The notes under the pieces are model-generated. The model ran no database searches, was not told the origin of the DNA, and was given only the letters and a program-made list of their open reading frames with translations. The translations under genes and the position numbers were made by a program. A stretch of 64,000 nt of DNA, from NCBI GenBank assembly GCA_032622095.1, contig CP136066.1, positions 204,250,978-204,314,977 on the forward strand, read 5' to 3'. Source of the stretch: Siphonodentalium dalli. Its lineage: Eukaryota; Mollusca; Scaphopoda; Gadilida; Siphonodentaliidae. How positions within the stretch are numbered: position 1 is the first letter of the stretch; every line of letters starts with the position of its first letter. Shown here piece after piece: positions 45,641-57,290 of this stretch.

Positions 45641-45795
45641 TAGAATCTACAACTCGTCCCCAGTTTATAGCGGAAATTACAAAACTCGTCCAGTAAATTA
45701 GGTCTGGACCTCGCCAAAGGCTCGGTCCAGACCTAATTTACTGGACTCGTTTTGTAAATTCCGCTATAAACTGGGGACTCGTTGTAGATCCTCTA
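45641..45795. repeat. Near-perfect hairpin, arms about 73 bp
   Basis: The left arm holds CCCCAGTTTATAGCGGAA and CCAGTAAATTAGGTCTGGAC; the right arm is its near-exact complement. The loop is CTCGCCAAAGGCTCG. Starts and ends with TAGA(A)TC / GATCCTCTA. Confidence 0.9.
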
Positions 45796-45848
45796 TATAT
45801 AGAATGCACCACATGTCATAAATTAAAGCTGTTTCATCAGTTGACAGA

Positions 45849-46001
45849 TATAGAGGATCTCACATGAGTTTCTATTTTATACGGAATTTATCAACCGAGT
45901 TCACTAAATTCGATTTGAGACGAGGTTTACCGAGGCTCAAATAGAATTTAGAGGACGAGGTTGATAAATTACATATAAAATAGGACGAGTGTGAGATACC
46001 T
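45849..46001. repeat. Second hairpin of similar design, arms about 70 bp
   Basis: The left arm holds GATCTCACATGAG, TCTATTTTATACGGAATTTA and TCACTAAATTCGATTTGAG; the right arm is the complement with small indels. Loop around GAGGTTTACCGAG. Lies 53 bp from the preceding hairpin, and both share the TATAGAGGATC edge. Confidence 0.85.
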
Positions 46002-46144
46002 TTTATCACATGATCAAATAAACGCGAAGCAATGCGAAATATCCATCGAAAACAACGATAAAAACCGCAGCGATCGCAAGTCATTTGAAGAACGATGTGA
46101 CGTCATCGCACGCGCTGATATTAAACGTGTCTCTTATCGATAAT

Positions 46145-46990
46145 TATGAAACTGCTTTTATGGGCAAATTATGTGATAAATTAGGTTCCAGTTCACTGCC
46201 ATATAACCCTGACGGAATAACTATTGTTCTGTAAAGTTTGTATGAACTTTGAGGAGAGATATCACCAGGATATAGACCAACATCGGAGAGGCCGAAATAT
46301 GCCCCCTTTAATTGTGTACATATAGCATCGACAAATTTATTGTTGAAATGGGATTTGGATAGCAGAATTCCAAGGTGAGTATAGGAGTCAACTGCTCTGA
46401 GAAAGGATGATCGAAATGGCCACGATCTTGCACATATGTGACCCGCCATATCAAATCCAGTCGTAAAGTCGGGATTTTTTGTACCCTGTGCCAATGCATT
46501 CTCTTATATATGCGAGTCGACCCTATGTCGCCTCGCATATATAAGAGAATGCATTGGCCTAACAATTCTTTATCATTTATTTTAAATAAATGTTTCTTAC
46601 AATTTTTTGGAAATAAAATAAAAAACATCCATTACCCTGCAGGGAGCCCCACACATATATAGAAGCATATAGAAGAGTGTCGTCTGCTCATGTTTGTCTG
46701 GGGCTCTGTATGGGTGAAATTATAAAATTGTTAAAGAATACAAGAACAAATTATTAAAATTGTAAAAAATTGTTAGGCCAATGCATTCTCTTATATATGC
46801 ATTGGCACAGGGTAAAAAATCCCGACTTACGACTGGATTTGATGTGGCGGGTCACATATTTCGGCTTCTTGTTTGGATCCATTGACCATTATGACTGAGT
46901 TAGTTTTGCATTTTACGTCGTGATTTCAGGGTTTCCCAAAACCGACACTTCTTATAGATCATGTAACCAGACGAGCTGCTTCGTGTGCGT
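46145..46990 (-). pseudogene. LINE reverse transcriptase fragment split by an S element
   Basis: The minus strand above the insertion ends NSVIMVNGSKQEAEI. Below it, the frame continues CARSWPFRSSFLRAVDSYTH, LGILLSK, LKGAYFGLSDVGLYPGDISP and LYRTIVIPSGLYGSEL. This is the thumb region after the aspartate box in a LINE reverse transcriptase (Y.HLGI, LY...V.P..LYG.E). Removing 46438-46855 and one ATAT joins EI to CARS in frame. The catalytic core is missing upstream. Confidence 0.75.
46438..46855. mobile_element. Family S element, copy 3 (nested in a LINE)
   Basis: Starts GTGACCCGCCATATCAAATC, ends ATGTGGCGGGTCAC, flanked by ATAT at 46434-46437 and 46856-46859. The left cassette hairpin is intact. 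The right one is collapsed to GGCCAATGCATTCTCTTATA followed directly by TATGCATTGGC, so most of one stem and the loop are lost. Confidence 0.85.
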
Positions 46991-47162
46991 GCCAGTGTAA
47001 ACAATATTCATTATTAAATGAAACATATTAACACAAACACAATACAAACACCTATATATACTTATAGATTGAGAAAGAGGATTGGACAACAAGCTAATAG
47101 CTTTTTAAAAGTCCTCTCCTCGGACACGTGCTGCTACGTATTGGACAGCTTCTACTATGTTA

Positions 47163-47575
47163 GGGTACGTTCATACGCTGGCAAGTTTGCACGGTATGTT
47201 TTGCAGGCATTTCATCATAGAAAACCACATGGTGCCATAATATGAAAGTAAACGTGCATATACTATGCATCTTTACCAAAGCGAACGACGTGAGAAGTAA
47301 AATTTATGTAGTTCCACTTGTAACGGCACTACTGACATTTGCCTTCAAATACCTGTATCATTGATTCTTGTGAGATAATTGCGCGCTATTTACAGGCAAA
47401 TTCCGGTAGCATGGCTACAGGTGGAATTACGGGGATTTTACTTCGCATGTAGTTAGGTGTGGTACAGATGCATTTTATATGCTTGATTCCGTTCATATTC
47501 TGGCACCATATCGTTTTCTACGACGAAATGCCTGCAACCCATACTGTGCAAACTTGCCATTGTATTAACGTACCC
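47163..47575. mobile_element. Harbinger-like MITE, copy 2
   Basis: GGGTACGTTCATACGCTGG to AACGTACCC, flanked by TTA at 47160-47162 and 47576-47578. Arms pair over nearly their full length. Homologous to 3076-3488. Confidence 0.75.
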
Positions 47576-47849
47576 TTACTCTCTTCTATGATACAGTTAT
47601 CCCAGACTGAAATGTGCTTGAATCATTCGCTTCAAAACAACTAATATCACAATAGTTCGTTCCATTACAGTTAGTTTCAAAATGTTCAGAACAGTGGTAC
47701 CGACTTTTCTTTCACAACCCCCTCCATGTATTACCTTCCTATAAGCTTACTATTTCAACACATATTGTAAACTCGTCTGTATAATTAAAATATACCAGCA
47801 TTTATTAAACCTATTGTTTTACGAACACGGCCACTTGCCATTCGCGCTT

Positions 47850-48046
47850 TGATCAGTTTTCAGCGTTTGGTGCAAAGCACATTAGCCGAAAACTTTTGTA
47901 TTCACTGTTCATGGTAATAATGAGTGAGCGATCAATTATCGCTTCGTGCATGAACAATGAAAATAGGTCACGCTATTATAGAGCGTGTGGTATCATTTCT
48001 AGCCTAATCGTCTTGTATGTCGGGTCAACTCCAAATTTTTTGTTCG
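47850..48046 (+). repeat. 197-bp dispersed repeat, copy 1
   Basis: TGATCAGTTTTCAGCGTTTG to GTCAACTCCAAATTTTTT, near-identical to 59906-60103 in the same orientation. Contains a possible short ORF start but no domain. Confidence 0.85.
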
Positions 48047-48288
48047 CTACCTTATGTTTCTGGTTATGGTCCGACTGGATAATATACAGCAGAGAACTCA
48101 GACATCCGACTGTCATATACCAGAGTAATGACCAATTGGTGGAAGAGATCTTCAAGTCGAACATTTTGTGTTCGCATTTATAACTGATGATTCAATTCGA
48201 GGGAATGCATGAGGCAGTTGGTTACACGCAGATGATCTCAGCGAACAGACAACAGTATGGACGAGTACATTCATGGATGCTTACCAAT

Positions 48289-50008
48289 AGGATAGGATAG
48301 GATAATTTTATTTACAATATACACACATGGAAAGTACAATTACAAATAAATATAATATTGATAGACTATACATGTATATTGCTAGGGGTGATATAGTCAT
48401 GACTGACTGTCTTCCTATCACCCCTGGGTGTGGTGACAGATTATATGATGAAGATGGCCGAATTAATTTGTTAGGGCGATGGTACGAAAAGTGGTTCATA
48501 TGTATGGGCACCTACTTGGTCGATATACTGAATGAATACTATGAATATTCATGTGTGAGTGGAACCGAGTAGGAATAATGTCAGTGAGGTTTTGGGAATG
48601 TTTTTTTGTTATCAGAAAATTATGTATCGTTTGTGCAATCAGGGCATCTTCGGTTTTTGCATCGCACGCTAGCTGGATAGGTATTAATGATATCCGTTTT
48701 CAAACGTTTTCGGAACGCATGTCTTGATTGTTTAGAGGTATATTTACTTTCAAGGGAATTCCACATAAATGGGAATGAATGGTATGGGAGAACTTTAGAA
48801 AAAGAGATGGTCCTGAATTTGTTTTGTACTATAGGATTAGGTTGTCGTCTATTTGGTTCTGCTCTCTTGTCATACATACCAGAAAAAGACACTGGTAAGC
48901 GATCGTAGTACCAATCATGCATGAAAATGGATGCATGTAATTTATGTAAATCATTTATTTTTAAAATGTTTTCTTGTTTGAAAAGAGGATCGGTGTGACT
49001 TCTATATTTTTTGTTACATATAATTCTCATGGCTCGTTTTTGTAATAAATATAGTTTCTTCACTGCTGGCACATGTCCCCATATTTGGATGCCATAAACT
49101 AAGTGGCTTTGAATTAGGGCGAAGTATAATGTTTTGAGAGCCTTGCTCGGGAGAAAATGTTTAACTTTATTAATGCAATAAATTGCATGTGCCATTTTTG
49201 AGCATACAATAGAAATGTGTTTATTAAAGGTCAGGTTTTCATCTATATGGATACCTAAAAATTTGGCAGACGATTCGCTCCGCATGTTCCCTATCCGTAG
49301 AAGTTCGGCTCCATTGAGATATATTTTAATTGTATTCCATTTTTTGTCATTGTTTTGTGGATGCAAGAGCATATAATTGCTTTTGTTAGCATTGATGGCT
49401 AGTTTGTTGCAGCAACACCAGTCAGATAGATTTCTTAATTCGTTATTGACATAACTTTGGATTAACGCTTCATTTTGTCCACTGGCCATAAGGGTTGTAT
49501 CGTCGGCATATGATAAGAGATCCATAGTAGTTGCATTTGACATATCGTTCACGTAGAGGAGAAAAATTATGGGCCCGAGTAAGGAGCCCTGAGGAACACC
49601 ACATGATGTTTTTAGGAGATTTGACTTGCTTCCATTGAATTCTACGTATTGTCGTCTCTCATTGAGATAGCTTCGAAACCAGTTGTTTGCCATGCCTCTA
49701 ATTCCATAATGTTCAAGTTTTGTAAGTAAGATTTCGTGGTTTATTGTGTCAAAAGCTTTGGACAGATCAAGAAAAAGGGCTACGGTGGAATCTTTCGTGG
49801 GCTTGTCGTTATTTTTTACAACATGATCCAGTAGATGAATGATGGGATGAAAAGTTGAATGGTTTGGGCGAAATCCGTACTGATGTTTAAATAAGATGTC
49901 CGATTCATTAAGAAAATCAACTAAACGTTTTTGCATGAGTTTTTGGATCGAATCATACGATTTGCATGGAATGAATCGGAATAAGATGAGTATAGTAGTT
50001 GCTTGCAT
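48289..50008 (-). mobile_element. 5'-truncated CR1/Jockey-like LINE with AGGAT-repeat tail
   Basis: Contains the reverse transcriptase ORF (48620-50008), a 3' UTR of about 330 bp, and a terminal run of ATCCT repeats on the element strand (AGGATAGGATAGGATA at 48289-48305). Short tandem repeats in place of poly(A) are typical of CR1-like LINEs. No endonuclease or ORF1 is present; homology to the family stops near 49950, so it is 5'-truncated. Confidence 0.8.
48620..50008 (-). CDS. LINE reverse transcriptase, intact frame of 462 codons, 5'-truncated
   Basis: Would copy element RNA at a nicked target site. Motifs in order: [12 protein letters not shown] (residues 41-52), [15 protein letters not shown] (motif A, Asp 81), [11 protein letters not shown] (137-142), LSYADDTT (catalytic YADD, 167-170), [13 protein letters not shown] (motif D), [17 protein letters not shown] (250 on), [11 protein letters not shown], and a C-terminal CPDC. 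Catalytic residues are all present and the frame is unbroken for over 440 codons, so the insertion is young compared with the other LINE remnants here. The first 20 residues do not resemble the family and probably come from sequence upstream of the truncation; the real protein would have an endonuclease domain. Clade assignment (CR1/Jockey group) is by motif style. Confidence 0.85.
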   Translation of the reverse strand: MQATTILILFRFIPCKSYDSIQKLMQKRLVDFLNESDILFKHQYGFRPNHSTFHPIIHLLDHVVKNNDKPTKDSTVALFLDLSKAFDTINHEILLTKLEHYGIRGMANNWFRSYLNERRQYVEFNGSKSNLLKTSCGVPQGSLLGPIIFLLYVNDMSNATTMDLLSYADDTTLMASGQNEALIQSYVNNELRNLSDWCCCNKLAINANKSNYMLLHPQNNDKKWNTIKIYLNGAELLRIGNMRSESSAKFLGIHIDENLTFNKHISIVCSKMAHAIYCINKVKHFLPSKALKTLYFALIQSHLVYGIQIWGHVPAVKKLYLLQKRAMRIICNKKYRSHTDPLFKQENILKINDLHKLHASIFMHDWYYDRLPVSFSGMYDKRAEPNRRQPNPIVQNKFRTISFSKVLPYHSFPFMWNSLESKYTSKQSRHAFRKRLKTDIINTYPASVRCKNRRCPDCTNDT

Positions 50009-50964
50009 GTTTTTGTCAGTGCGACTTGGTGAAACACGTTTTAGATAGCGATATAGCAGAATAAGCTATGTGTTCAGTTATTGTGAGGTCAAAAGTAAAC
50101 AGCTTTACTACACAACTACATATAGTCACTGATACATGTACATACATGTAAATTTATTCCAGGTGTTATATATACGTATGCGCCTATGTATGCGCGGAAG
50201 TATATAATTGGACAAGAACGCCAATAATGTTTGATAGTAATAAATAATAAATTTAGAAAATTCCAACCAAGAGATTAATAATCAAGTTAAAAATGTGATA
50301 TTTTGTGGTATGTTGATTATATCTGATTAGTCACTCAGTATGGTGTTCAGCTGTTTTGAATGTGCCCAATCCAGTGAAGTGCATTTCCATTTTGCATGTA
50401 AACGTTTAAAAAAAATACAAATTAATGCTAATATTTTATGCGTTTTTGCTATGCATATTGCTGATTTTGGACCCATTTTGATGTGGGGGGGGGGGAAATG
50501 AATGGGGAATTAGCATGTTAATATAATGACATGGTATCGTGTGATACATTTGTTTGCATGACATATTTACGGTGAGCTAAATAATCACGAGCATATATAC
50601 GGTGTATGTATAAGTGTAGGGAAAATGGAGGCTATGTGTCTTGACGAGACACGCCATACAAGAAGCAGTGTAGTTATATGCATGCGTATGCATGTGATAT
50701 ATGCCTGTTTGCGTGTGTATATATATATGTGGTATATAACGTGCGAGAACCGTTTTATTCTCGGACAGAATTGACATCGTATAATTCAGTCAATATATCG
50801 AAAGCGCTATATCAATTATATAATAAATCGAATTATTAACGATGATCGGCTGCAAGGAAAAGACAACGGGATTAGATTTGTTGTTGTTTGTGGTATATAT
50901 CATATATAAACATGTTTGTTTTGAGATCATACAAACCGTCTATAAGTCTGAAGTAATGACGTTG
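50009..50964. other. Unassigned AT-rich sequence
   Basis: Contains a poly-G tract (about 50485-50496) and alternating purine-pyrimidine stretches (ATATATAT, GTGTGT) around 50650-50730. No genes. Confidence 0.4.
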
Positions 50965-52332
50965 TAGGCCAGGAAAATATGGACAAAGGTGTCTTCTGGA
51001 GAGGGAATTTATGAGACCTACATTTTTGGTTAGCGTAAATACTAAATTTTCGGAATCCGTATGTTGGATTTGTCAGATAGGCGGACTTTTTTTCTCACCG
51101 CGTGGTTTCTTGCGGCACCCGATGAAAAAATCGGTCATTTTTTAAATAAAGCTGACATTTTTGACAGAGTATTTTCACACATTTTGAGAAGAAATATTCG
51201 TCCAATATTGATACCTGAGAGTGGGGCGATAACCAGAGTAGGGTAATACATGTAACCATTGAATCTAGGAATTGCAGTCATGACGTCATGTGACGTCAAA
51301 TAATATTTTTGGCGTGACAAATATGACGATTTACGCAAAGCGTTGTCTTTCGTTTCTTTTAAATCATAAAGTAAGACGGATATGCCGCATTGTTTTATAC
51401 CATGGGAAACTACTGCCAATTGGCTATATTTATGTATATAATGTATCGCTTTAGGCCGCATTATTTTTTATCAGAGGCAGAAAAATCAACCCTCCCCCCT
51501 AAAGTTAAGATGCGCCATGGTGTGGTATAAGGCACACATAACTCACGGTTACATGTCAATAGGCTTAATTAACACAACGGCCGTTGAAAGTCTGCTAAAG
51601 AATGTAATAATATATAAATTTATGTCGGCAATCTCGAACATTAAAGTAGAAACAATATATAATGTACCCCCAAACCCGAAAGTTTAATAAATTTTAGAAT
51701 TTTTCCAAAAAAAGTGATATCAAACGCATTTTTTTTAAATTTTCTTGAACGCAAAACAAGAAAAGAATTGTAAGGGTGGAGATAATTGATGTATACGGCA
51801 ATTTCATTCCACTTTGGATTAAAAAATGACATACTAACCCAAAATGGCTGCCAATATGGCAGCCGCAATATAGATGGAAATTGGGAAATATGTAAGAACG
51901 CACATTTACTTGCTTAAATGGCTTAACTAACAAAGCGGTCGTTGATGAACTGCTAAACTCTAGTTTAATGTATATATCCCAATCTACAAACTCGAACAAT
52001 AAGTGAAAATATTACACAATGCACCTCCTGGCACATTTAAAAAAAAATAAAATTTAGGCATTTTTCTCCAAAAATAACCTAAAACCATTTTTTTGGTCAT
52101 TTTCTCGGAAACCATAACGCACAGAATGTAGCGTGGTGGAGATGTTAGGTGGGTACGATAATTCAATGTTGTTTTTAGATTACAAAATGGCTTACTAACC
52201 CCAAGATGTCTGCCAATACTGTGGTCAGAATAAATGGTGAAATATGTCATGTTTCACTTTTATCGCCGTCACTGCCGCCATCTAATGTCTCACACAACCC
52301 AAAGTATTATATTCATTGTATCATGTTACTCC

Positions 52333-53325
52333 CAGAGACGTAGCGACAGGGGGGGGGGGGTATGGGGGTGTCTCACCCTAAACTTTGGTCAAAATTTTCA
52401 ACAGTTGGAAACTTCATACCTGCCAAAACGTTAGTTGGAAATTTTCCATCAACAATTAGTTGAAAATGTTATTGTAGTTTGATTTTCAAACAATTTATTG
52501 GGGGAATTAATCGTTTTAGGACCAATATTTGCATATTTTCCTATTTTTGGTTGAATTTTTTGACTGATGGTCATCAGTTGGAAATTTTCCAACCTTAGGG
52601 GGGTGACAGGTTGGAAATTTCCAACACTTGGAAAGCTTGTGTCCTGCTGGTCCCTACCCCGTGGGCAGTCAAAAAACTGCTAGTTAATTTAAGAAAACAA
52701 TAGTGTCATACATTTGGTCAACATTGTCATTGGAATTGTCATCAGTTGGAAATTTTCGCACACCGGGCCGAACCATAGTCGGCCCGGTGTGTCATTGTCC
52801 CTCCATGGCCAATATAAAACGGCTAGTTTAACAACACAATATTTTACTACATTTGGTCAAACTTGTGGACTGAAATGGTCATCAGTTGGAGAATTTACCA
52901 ACCTGAGGAGGGGTATAAGGTTTGAAATTTCCAACACTAGGGAAGCTTCAGTTGAGGCTAGTCGAGATGCTAGGATTTGCGATTTTTTTGTATAGTTTTC
53001 AAAATTTTCTCACACCGGGCCGAAAAACCATGGTCATCCCGGTGTGTCATGTCCGTAGCCGTATGTATTTGTCTGGAGTTAGACCACTAGATGATAGGAT
53101 TTATGCAATTTTTCAGGTTAAAATATCTGAATGTTGTCATACCGGGAATATAGAACCATGGTTTATGAATATATAGGATATTAGGCATGAGTACTGAGGT
53201 GCAAGGGGGTGGAAATGGAATTATGCAAAACTTGTGTGTGGTGTGATTCTGATTCAAGGGGGTGCAGTTGGAATTTCCCCAGGGTGTACACCCCACCCAA
53301 CGGAGACCCTCTAGCCACGTCCCTG
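52333..53325. mobile_element. hAT-like non-autonomous element with perfect 8-bp target duplication
   Basis: Ends CAGAGACGTAGC and GCCACGTCCCTG form inverted termini. GTTACTCC stands immediately on both sides (52325-52332 and 53326-53333). An 8-bp duplication and CAG...CTG ends are hallmarks of hAT elements. The interior is non-coding, with repeated TCATCAGTTGGAAATTTTC blocks and two hairpins containing CACACCGGGCCG and CGGCCCGGTGTG (52761-52790, degenerate at 53012-53048). It lies in the centre of the foldback structure and is younger than it. Confidence 0.85.
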
Positions 53326-53333
53326 GTTACTCC

Positions 53334-56002
53334 GGGACATCATGATGCGCAATTCTATTTAAAATATCTACCAGAATGGTGCCCATTATTGACGAATCAT
53401 GCATTCATGAGTATTCGTGCTCAATTAATCCGTGTCCCTTGAAATAGGTGGCACTTTGAGCGAGGTATTTACAGATGAACAGGATTGTTTAAAACAGAGA
53501 AGCGAGTAACAGTAATACATTGAATGCGTGATTGTTATTTATGCCAGCCACCTGTGACACAATAAATATGATATTACCTAAACCCGAAAATAGAAGGTCA
53601 ATATTTCTCACTGAATATTATTCCAAGTGCTACCAGATATGATGGCACATAACTACATATGAGGTGGATATGGCGTGGATACCATTATCGAAGTCTGGGC
53701 TAGACGAGGTTGATGTGGGTTCACACCGACTTGATTGGGCGAAAATTGGGACCGATTTTAAAGCTAGATGTGAGATAAGGAAAACATCGCATTGTACCAT
53801 CCGATAAATACATGAACACTTCGATAATAAATGATAATTTGTTCACACTCACTGATTGACACTGAATCAATCACATTTGAAGCAATGATTTTGATTTTGA
53901 GTCAGTGCCTCGATTAATCTGTTATATACAATGTACAATTGCTGTACAACCGCTTCGACACACAGAAGACGGTCGTGATAACACAGAGTGAATTTTCCAG
54001 ACCCTAAATCACCATCGCCGCTTTCATTGACTAGTGTCCAATAACGCAGAGAAGATGAGATTCAGAAAACGATAGCGCTCGTTGTACAAATTTAGTTCAG
54101 ATTTTGCATCTTCCGAAAAAATATCTTATCAGTGATAAACATAAGAATAGTCATGTCCAGAATGAGAATCCCTCCTGTGTGCCTAATTTAATTATGCAGT
54201 TTCCGTTGAACAAGATCGCCATGAAGGACCGCTTTATTTGCAATATATGAACGCGATAACCTACAGAAATATCAAATTTTTTATTTCCAACTTGGTGGAA
54301 AAGTAAACTTGTCTACGTTATGTTACACCTGAACGTGTCATATTCAGACCAGGAGACCTGTTGCTGCTGCAAGTACCATTTGTGTTTATAAAGTAAAACC
54401 CATGTCATTATGAATCAATCGGGCTGTATTCGATATTCGTATTTACAGGCAACACCGGTTGAAAACAATATGGCGAATAATTCCTCGTCCTCATATCGTC
54501 CCGATTGTATAAAGACATATGCATGTATTCATCACACGCTGTTCAGTAAATACTAAACTACGGCTATCGTGTCAAGTTACTTAATTCGCTCAGCACATTC
54601 GGAGTTGTTATGGATGAGTTATCGTAGATCAGATTCTGGTCTGCACAGAAGTTGTTACTATATATCATTTTTGAGATGCAGCGACACATTACACCAAGAC
54701 TCGTGATCCCATTTTGTTTTACCCATTTGTACATCAAACACTACCACAATTTAATATCAGGATACGCACTACACACGGTCCACTCACGTCGCGCATAGTG
54801 GGATAACTATAGATCCATTTGAATTTAACTGCAACACATCTGGCTTTATAGATATGCCGGGCGGGTGGAATTATAATGCTTTAATCATGAACGGCCATAA
54901 TCAAAATATGGTATGTTTTCAGACATCCGACCTGCTGGCATCAGCAGGTCTCTAACCGCATTATCTTTGGACTTATCTAGAAAGTTATTATACGCCTCCT
55001 GGTATCAACCTGCGTATGGCATGTATAACAATAATTGCAATTGTCGTCCTTTTTATTTTGGTGTTATAATGAGCTAAAACTTACACTGGGATACCAAAAG
55101 TCCAAAATGTATCAATCTACATGATAAAACTCCATGCCAATACTCCGATATATACGCTGTTTTCTGAATGCACAGCCTTCCAGAAGTAACCCTAACTACT
55201 CATCAGCATAGACAGATATGGATAATATGACTGTTCATCTAGCGTGGGATAAGTGTCCATATTTGGGGTATCTCGTCCTACAAGCAATTGTTCAGTCACT
55301 TCTGGAAATCAGGAGTGCACATGGGATGACACGAGACTCCAGTACTATACTATACAGAGTAACATACAATCGAAATATATAGGGACATATTTTGACAGTT
55401 TATGTGATTTACCACATCGCTGGTATTTTCGTTGTTGGAAATATCGCTCAGAGCCTTGACTACGAGTCTATTGAGTGATGATGAAACTGAACGAACATGT
55501 ATGATGTGACGGTTTGATAATTTGCTGGACTGGGCAGCAATTGCTATTGGTCAATGAGATCCATTTATTCTTACTTTTAGAACGGTATGCATGAGACCCA
55601 ATTTATCAGTAGCTCCGTTCTTGTAACCACGCCTAGGTGATGGAGGGTAACTAACGATTCGTATCAACATGAGTTATTTGATGAGATATATATCCGAATT
55701 GGTTAATTGGTTAATTCTGTTATTCGCGGTCGAATGTTGTTACAAATAGCCATAGAGATTGCCAAGTATGCTTAAATGTCGTGTTATATTTAATATAACC
55801 TACATAATTCCCTTATTCTTACTTGACAAATCTTCCTTCAGCGCGAATGAATGCAATATTTGTCGATCCTCTCACTCGTGTGTGTTAATCTGGTTGCTAT
55901 TTTAATAGAACTGGCCACTTTTACGTCCTAGTAATGCAAAATTATATGAAAATAATAGGACTATTGGTTGTATATGACATTTCATTGCGATGGTGGTGTT
56001 AA
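53334..56002. other. Non-coding centre of the foldback structure
   Basis: No open frame over about 70 codons and no recognised motif. GACCTGCTG and CAGCAGGTC form a short inverted pair near 54930-54952. If this were once a transposase gene it can no longer be read. Confidence 0.45.
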
Positions 56003-57290
56003 TTGCGACATGACAGATTTTACAATTTCCATCCATATACCGGTCACCGTATTGGCAGCCATCTTGTGGTTAATATACCATGTAGTAACCGCCGACGGCA
56101 TGACATTATCGTACATTCAAATTATATCCACCCACACTACATTATTGTCTTGATACATTTCGAGAAGATGACAACAATAGGTTTTCGATTAGTTTTAATT
56201 GGACTAAACTAATAAATATTTATTAAACATTGGGGCCAGGAGGTGCTTTGTGTACCGGTTTTACTTAAATGTTCTACTCAATGGATCGGGATATATATAC
56301 TACATACAACTGTAGCAGTTTATCAACGACCGTTGTATTAGTTAAGCCATTTTGGCAAGTAATCGTGCGTTTTTACAACTTTCACAATTCCCACCTATAT
56401 ACCGGCCACCATATTGGCAGCCATCTTGGGTTATTAGATCAGTTTTTAAACCAAGACAGAACGAAATTACCGTATACACTAATTATCTCCACCCTTAATG
56501 TATCATTTTCATTTTTGCCTCCCGGAAGAAGACAAAATAAATTTTAGATTATCTTTTTTGGGAAAAAATAAAAAAAAATTTAGTCAGGATGTACAAAATG
56601 TAATATTTTTACTTTAATGCTCGACTGTGTCGATCGAAACATATATATTAGACAATACCTTTGCAGTCCATCGACGGCCGTTGTGTTAATTTCGCAATTT
56701 GACACATATTCGTGCGTTATGTGTGCCTTACACCACAGCCTGACGCCTCTCAGCTTTAGGGGGGAGGGTTGATTTTTCTGCCTTTGATAAAAACTAATGC
56801 GACCAACAGCGATAAGTAATATATTAGAACGTAGCTAATTGGCAGTAGTTTCCCATGATATAAAATAAATGGGCATAACCATCTCACTTCTGATGTTATC
56901 AGAAACGAAAGGCAACGCTTTGCGTGAATCGTCATATTCTTCTCACTCTAAACATTATTTGACGTCACATGACGTCATGACTGTCATTCCGAGATTCAAT
57001 GATTACATGTATTACCTTAATATGTTTATCGCCGCATTCACAGGTATCAACATTGGATGAATATCTCTTCTCAAAATGTGTGAATATACTCTGTCAAATA
57101 TGTCGGCTTTATTTAAAAAATGACCACTTTTATCACCAGGTGCCTCAATAAATCCACGCGGTGCAAAAAAAAAGTCCGCCTATCTGACAAAGCCAACATA
57201 CTGATTCTGAAAGTTAAGCGTTCATGCTAACCAAAATTGTAGGTCTCATAAATTCCCTCTCCAGGCGACACCTATGTCCATATTTGCCTA

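Larger units (their letters stand above)
50965..57290. mobile_element. 6.3-kb foldback structure with 1.3-kb inverted arms
   Basis: 50965-52254 is reverse-complementary, with divergence, to 56003-57290. Matched blocks include GAGGGAATTTATGAGACCTA with its complement near 57241, TGACGTCATGTGACGTCA on both arms, and GGCTGCCAATATGG-type blocks. Each arm has internal tandem units of about 340 bp (two on the left at 51560-52240; two or three on the right). Outer ends are TAGGC...GCCTA; no target duplication was found. The 3.75-kb centre has no coding sequence. Long arms with internal repeats fit Foldback/Galileo-type elements, but an inverted duplication of a local repeat cannot be excluded. Confidence 0.7.
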
